64,000 nucleotides of DNA from Anisodus tanguticus (lineage: Eukaryota > Streptophyta > Magnoliopsida > Solanales > Solanaceae): positions 8,039,501-8,103,500 of the forward strand of contig CM067544.1 in the NCBI GenBank assembly GCA_034509755.1, given 5' to 3'. Each line of letters starts with the position of its first letter. Within the stretch, counting starts at the first letter, position 1. Both the position numbers and the translations under genes were made by a program. Of the stretch, positions 58,940 to 64,000 are shown one piece after another. The notes beneath the pieces are model-generated. The model was not told the DNA's origin. It worked only from the letters and a program-made list of their open reading frames with translations, and did not search any database.

Positions 58940-61900
58940 GGGTTGTTGAAGCTTATAGTGACACTATGTGTTTTTCTTACCTTAGCTGTGGGTTTAGAAT
59001 TTTTTTTCTCATAACAGGAAAGCATATATTACTCTACATTCTAGAACAACCAGGAATGATCTTTTAACCGTTTTATTCATTATCAGAGTTCTTATTATTA
59101 CTTGTTCTTTTTTTAGATAGGGGAATTTAAAAAATATTGTGGTCTTCTTGTTATGATTATTTAATTTGTGGTGCCGTTTGTTGTACGTAGTCTTATGGGG
59201 ATATCTGGAGGATAGTGAAATATGGGACATGGGAATTTATTTCATCAAAATAATTTCAAGAGCTTGTTGTGGCTTAGAGAGCTCTGAAAACGCTAAGACG
59301 TAGGTTGCAGAATCTAGTATACAGATTGACAATTTTGTTTCACATACTTAATGATGAACGAATAGTTCTTACTTATTTATTGTGATTTAGGCCAATTTCC
59401 TTATCTGTCTCTTGATAATCAACCCCCATATGATATGATACTTCTATTTCAAAATGAAAACGATCATCAACTGGCTTATAACCATCTAAATTAAGGAGTT
59501 AGCCTTTGCCTTTCTTATAAAAACAATCAACAGAGATCAAATCAGTACAGAAAGTTATATATACTGAAATAAAATTAACCCCAAATGAAGTTGAGTATTG
59601 TATAAATTTGTAACATCAACATTTTTATTACACTGTACTAGTTCTCAAATTGTCAAAGAGACATAAAAACTCACTATATGTCATACAATAAAGGTTACGT
59701 CCATGGAAGAGGCCAGCTCAGCTTTAGGATTAGCCAATTTGTAAAGGTGGCGATGGATACAAGAAAATATACAAGTGTTTCATGTCGGAATCAGAATTTT
59801 CAGTAAGGAGATTTAAATATAAAGAAATAAACATATAAAAGATTTAAAAAATTCAATATCAGTTATATATATATAAAATATATTTTAATCTTGTATATAT
59901 AATGTCATTTTTCGATAAAGGAGGTTCAGCTGAACTCCCTTTCGATACCTAGCTCCACCCATGCGTCACGTTTTCTTTACTAATTCAATAAGTTTAATTA
60001 ATTCAATCCAATCCAATCCATGGTCTTCTCCAACCACAAAGGCTGCATTAACGCGGACTAAGCAATGGGTTTAATTAACTTAACTAAGACACAAATCATT
60101 ATTCTAATGGTCATGAGATGACCATTACTCAGTACAACTTGATGGAAAACTTTGAATATTCAAATAAAATAAGCTAACTAAATTGATAACTAACAACGTA
60201 CTTTATAGATTTGGAGAAAAGAATATATTGAGCAACAACCTATTTACCAAAGTTGATAAAACGCGGAAGGCCATCTAAAAGTCAGGTTCATATATACTTT
60301 TAGAGAAATGGGATCATCATTAAACCAAAGTGAAAAGAATATTTAAAAAGGCAAATCTTCGACCTGTTAAGCGCTTTCGGCTGTTAAAGCTAAGCACAAA
60401 TGCCTTCTGACAAACTGCTTCCTCCCTTTTATTTATTTTTCTTGGGTTAAGCAAACGATATGTTTTATGCCGCATGCCAAAGAAAGAAAGGAATTTAAGA
60501 AAAAAAGGGTTTAATCATTATGTGAAGTTTGACTTATAGCATTCGAACTGTTAAATATGGCAATATACACATAATATACAAGTGTATATTGCCATAATAA
60601 GTGCACACAATATACAAGTGATACCATGAAAGAAATAATCCCCTTGATTATTTTCATTACTTGAATATGTATATATACAAGATACAAAATCTTCCTATTA
60701 TATTCCTAAAATCTTATTCTACCATAATTCTAACTCTACAATTATGGTAGTGTATAATCCTACTTTAGGTAACAAATACATTACAATATACTACACATAT
60801 ATTTTCCAAATATACAATATTCTTAACTCCAAAATCAGCCACAACCGAGAGCACTAATGGCCAGAAATCGTGGCACTTATTATGGCAATATACACTTGTA
60901 TATTGTGTGTATATTGCCATATTTAACACGAACAAATGCATGCATGCATCCAAGAGATGGCTAATTTAAACAACTCATGCTTATTTTCGCATTGATTCAA
61001 GTGAAATGTTAAGTGTTAAATGCTTAGTTGCAATAGGACAATACTGAGATTTGCATTAGGCGTTTACATTAAGCCAAACAATTTAACCTTTTAAGTGTTG
61101 AAAATTAAAATTAGAATATATATCATTTACCAATTGTAATCTTTTATTGGATGAGGTAGGTAATCGTTTAACATTGAGTAATCTGGTCAGATGAGTTTCT
61201 ATGGTTAGTCAATTCATTCATATTGAAGCAAATAACTGAATAAGAACGTATACAAATTAAAGGAGAAGTTTGGAGTATTTAATTGAAGAAGATAAACCTT
61301 AGTAGTATTTAAAATTATTATAGAAACTATAAACATGTTTTCAACACAACTCGTTTGCCTCCTAACGGTCAAACCAAATATTGGCATAGCAAAAGTAATT
61401 GTATCTTCTTCATAATCATTTGATGTTTGAAAATCCAGGCCACTATATCTATATTCCTTCTTTTAGAACAATTTGTCATAAAGCACTTCTCTCTTTTCTC
61501 ATTTGGTGTCAATATTCGAAGTGAGACCGGCGATTTTTTTTAGACCAGCAAAATGGAAAGGTTCAAAATAAAATAAAGAGAGGTGAATTGCTAACTTGTG
61601 CAACTTGTCAATTGTTATCATGAATGCCACTATAATGCTTGTACAATGGAGAAAATTTGTGCCCCGTACCAGGAATTAGACTTCACAATGCAATTCACAT
61701 GAGAAAATATGCCTACTATGCTAACGGTGATTGGCTGAGTTTTCAATTGATGAGCAACACTGGACTAATTATTCATTCTGTCCGACTCCACATTAAAATG
61801 AGACATATGCATCCTCAAATTCCTTCAGTTTGTGAAATTTAAGTTGCTCTTGCAATCACTAAGCTAATGTTCCAATTCTAAATTGATTCGCCCCTAAAGC

Positions 61901-62849
61901 TAGCATCTTAATACAAAGACATTTGTCACAATTAAGTAGTCCTAAAGCAGCTAACAAAATATTTGTTTGATCCATTATTATAATTCTCAAGTCTTTTAAT
62001 GCTTATAAATTACAAGTAGAGCTACCTTTTAGCAGTATTTCCAAATGGAACTGATAAGGAAAAGCTCCTTTACTGTGAAGCTAAATATAAGCTATAATCA
62101 GATCCATATAGACACTGTTGTAAAAACCTAAGGCAGAAAATGGATTATCAGGCCAATGTCATTATAAGATCTTTGATCCATTAATTAGTCTAAAGTAGAA
62201 ATTAGGGGAGTGCGCGATCCTTGATGCATGTATGAACACTTAAAATTATAAGTTGAATGACGAGTGATAGTAATAATTCACAAAATGCGATGATTAACTA
62301 CGGTGGACTTAAAAGGAGACTTTTGAATTGTTATCTTAGTCCCACCATCAGTAATCTTGTTATCTGTTTTATTTGTACATAAAATTATAGAAATTGAAGA
62401 AAATCTTGACTTGCTTCATAGGAAATATGTTCAGTTCTTGTCTATCGTCAATAATTCTGGGCATAACCAGCTTTTCTACATTATAGGTTGGTGACATCAA
62501 GCTAGTTGTAACTGATCTGAAATTATTCTATATACTTTTGGAACTAGGTATAACTATGGTTGTCCAAGTGGGTCGGGTCGGCGTGATCCTGGCCAATCCC
62601 AATTATCGCCCCGGCCCCCAAATAAAATTTATCAAGAAGTTTATAAATTTAAAATCGGAAAAAGTCATGATGTAACGAATGTTTATTGAGACATGTATAA
62701 AACATGCACAAAATTAGGTATAACGAATATCTTGCTCAAAAATCGGTGTGTCAATGACTTCTGAGTCGGAAATGGATCCACCAGAATATTTCTCTCTCTA
62801 GAAAATACTCTCTCCGTACATTTTGTGAACGTTAGCTAATAACGGTCTT
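58716..62849. other. AT-rich intergenic stretch with duplication relics
   Basis: 58820-59460 aligns with 38040-38760 and 59979-60092 with 43786-43915, relics of the PSK-region duplication; no third PSK coding sequence was found. A T10 run followed by about 23 G lies at 58909-58942. 60549-60928 is a palindromic element. 61000-62850 has no gene I can support; the open frame at 61639-61842 has no recognisable content. Confidence 0.55.
60549..60928. mobile_element. 380-bp palindromic element with 56-bp inverted arms and LTR-like core
   Basis: Arms 60549-60604 and 60873-60928 are inverted copies with one mismatch, and each arm is itself a hairpin (ATGGCAATATACAC...GTGTATATTGCCAT). The element is flanked by CGAAC at 60544-60548 and 60929-60933. 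The core from about 60615 begins GTGATACCATGAAAG, matching the primer-site/LTR junction of element E (GATACCATGAAAG), so an LTR-like remnant is enclosed. Confidence 0.75.
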
Positions 62850-64000
62850 ATTTCTTCTATTCTCAGCGATTGAGCATCAGCTTCGTCGCATGTGGACGCC
62901 GGCAGGACCAAAACCGGTGCGTCCCATCGAGAATCAAAAACCAGAGATAACTACGAACCCCACAATTGAGTCAATTCCACAAAATACCAACTATGCCAAT
63001 GCAATTCAAACAATCCCTACTGTGAACCCTAACAAAAATTGGCTGGGCAATCCCAATGTCAAAGTCCGATATGCTAACCATGATGGAAAAACTGCATTCT
63101 ATTCAAAACGAAGGATTTATATGGAGTCATGGCGGATGAATGTAAACTCACTCTTGTGGGAATGTTCATCAAGACAAGACCTCAAATTGACAAGATTAGA
63201 TCAAAATTTGCAGAAAAGATTATTGTTAGAGGTAAAGTTCAAATTGAGGGTTTTGATTATCGTACTGTATTCTTAGATTCTCTAACGAGGATGATTTTAA
63301 AACGATATGGTACAAAAGATCGATTGAATACAGGGACAGGTGATGTGAATTGAAAAATGGACTCCGAAATTTAAATCGAAGGAATATTCTCTGATAGGTC
63401 CTATTTGGGTATTGTTGTCGGAATTGCCTTTTCGTTGCCATTCATGGAACTATATTAAGCAAATTGTAGCACCCTTGGGTACTCCTTTAATGTTGGACTT
63501 GGCAACACAAAATAGGACTAGACCTAGTATGACTAAAGTAAGGGTGGAAATTGATTTGACCAAGCCAAAAATAAACTCTATTTGGATAGGATCTGAAGAT
63601 GATACGTTTCATCTCAAAGATTTTACTCAGAAGCTGGAATATGAAAATCCTCCTGAGTTTTGCGTGAATTGTAAAATTTTGAGACATTCCATCATGCAAT
63701 GTAGAAGAATTGAGCATGAAAAGTGGAAGAGAAAGATGAGAATGTAGACAATGAAAAAGACAGTGATCAAGCAGAATCAAGTGGTACGAAGACAGATGGG
63801 GAAGAAGAAGATCTCAATGTTCCAGTGAGGACAATAAGAAGACAGACAAAAGAACGGAGAGTAACAATAAGAACAAACAAAATGGGACTGCTGAAAAAGG
63901 TGAGGGAAAGAACCAAGTGGCAGAAAGAAAAATGGCAAACAAAGAAAAGGATAAGAAGGAGCTGGCACCAAACCAAAAGGAGCCAAACAAAAACAAGAAC
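62850..64000 (+). pseudogene. L1-type LINE, ORF1 (5' part, runs off the window)
   Basis: 62890-63276 and 63129-63353 encode the first half of ORF1 in two frames ('DECKLTLVGMFIKTRPQIDK', then 'AEKIIVRGKVQIEGFDYRTVF'). 63412-63747 encodes 'LPFRCHSWNYIKQIVAPLGT', 'KVRVEIDLTKP' and a CCHC-like knuckle 'FCVNCKILRHSIMQC'. This is the DUF4283-plus-zinc-knuckle layout of plant L1 ORF1, an RNA-binding protein. A charged Lys/Glu/Asn-rich tail follows to the edge. Frameshifts are present. The endonuclease/RT ORF2 would lie beyond 64000. Confidence 0.85.

Noticed and set aside
58909..58942. Poly-T/poly-G run as a quadruplex-type regulatory site
   Set aside because: A homopolymer of about 23 G is more likely slippage or sequencing artefact; no gene nearby would use it.
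1..64000. CRISPR arrays, bacterial operons or a phage-type system
   Set aside because: No spaced direct repeats with unique spacers, no ribosome-binding or operon structure; the content is plant nuclear.

Overview
The window is a plant nuclear genome segment that is mostly layered transposable elements, with a few single-copy genes in the gaps. Evidence for a plant: GT-AG introns, a PHLOEM PROTEIN 2-LIKE A10-type gene, two phytosulfokine (PSK) precursor loci, an Au-type SINE, Ty1/copia elements with Met-tRNA-like primer sites, a Sirevirus-like element and an L1-type LINE. The TS/SolS-like SINE end and the LTR families suggest Solanaceae; that is inference only.

Layout. 1-10786: minus-strand Ty1/copia element (RT1), split by a younger plus-strand copia element (A, 3007-9480, target duplication ATTTC). 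10787-15653: AT-rich DNA with MITEs and a hAT-like element split by a solo LTR. 15654-16904: intact PP2-A10-like gene. 18429-20818: two-exon minus-strand gene for a 53-residue single-pass membrane protein. 22279-22647: shortened solo LTR. 23138-33667: Sirevirus-like copia element D with an extra env-like region holding a 486-bp tandem duplication. 33991-36820: PSK precursor pseudogene broken by an Au SINE and a Ty3/gypsy element (F). 38915-43753: minus-strand copia element E. 44507-44952: intact PSK precursor gene. 45957-58715: a nest in which inverted repeats enclose copia element C, whose 3' LTR holds copia element B. 58716-62850: AT-rich DNA with a relic of the PSK-locus duplication and a palindromic element. 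62850-64000: LINE ORF1 running off the edge.

How it fits together. The host genes are in short islands. The PSK locus was duplicated in tandem: both copies share gene, introns, TATA position and flanks, but the left copy was destroyed by insertions while the right one looks functional. A, B, the solo LTRs at 13.8 and 22.3 kb, and a fragment inside F belong to one LTR superfamily that has colonised the window repeatedly in both orientations.

A data-quality signal matters for every call in A and E: where related copies carry CAG or CTG, these elements carry varied small changes, and even A's two LTRs differ from each other mostly at such sites. This looks like base-calling error at methylated CHG sites, so some frameshifts in these elements may not be real. 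No CRISPR array, bacterial-type operon or convincing tRNA/rRNA gene was seen.
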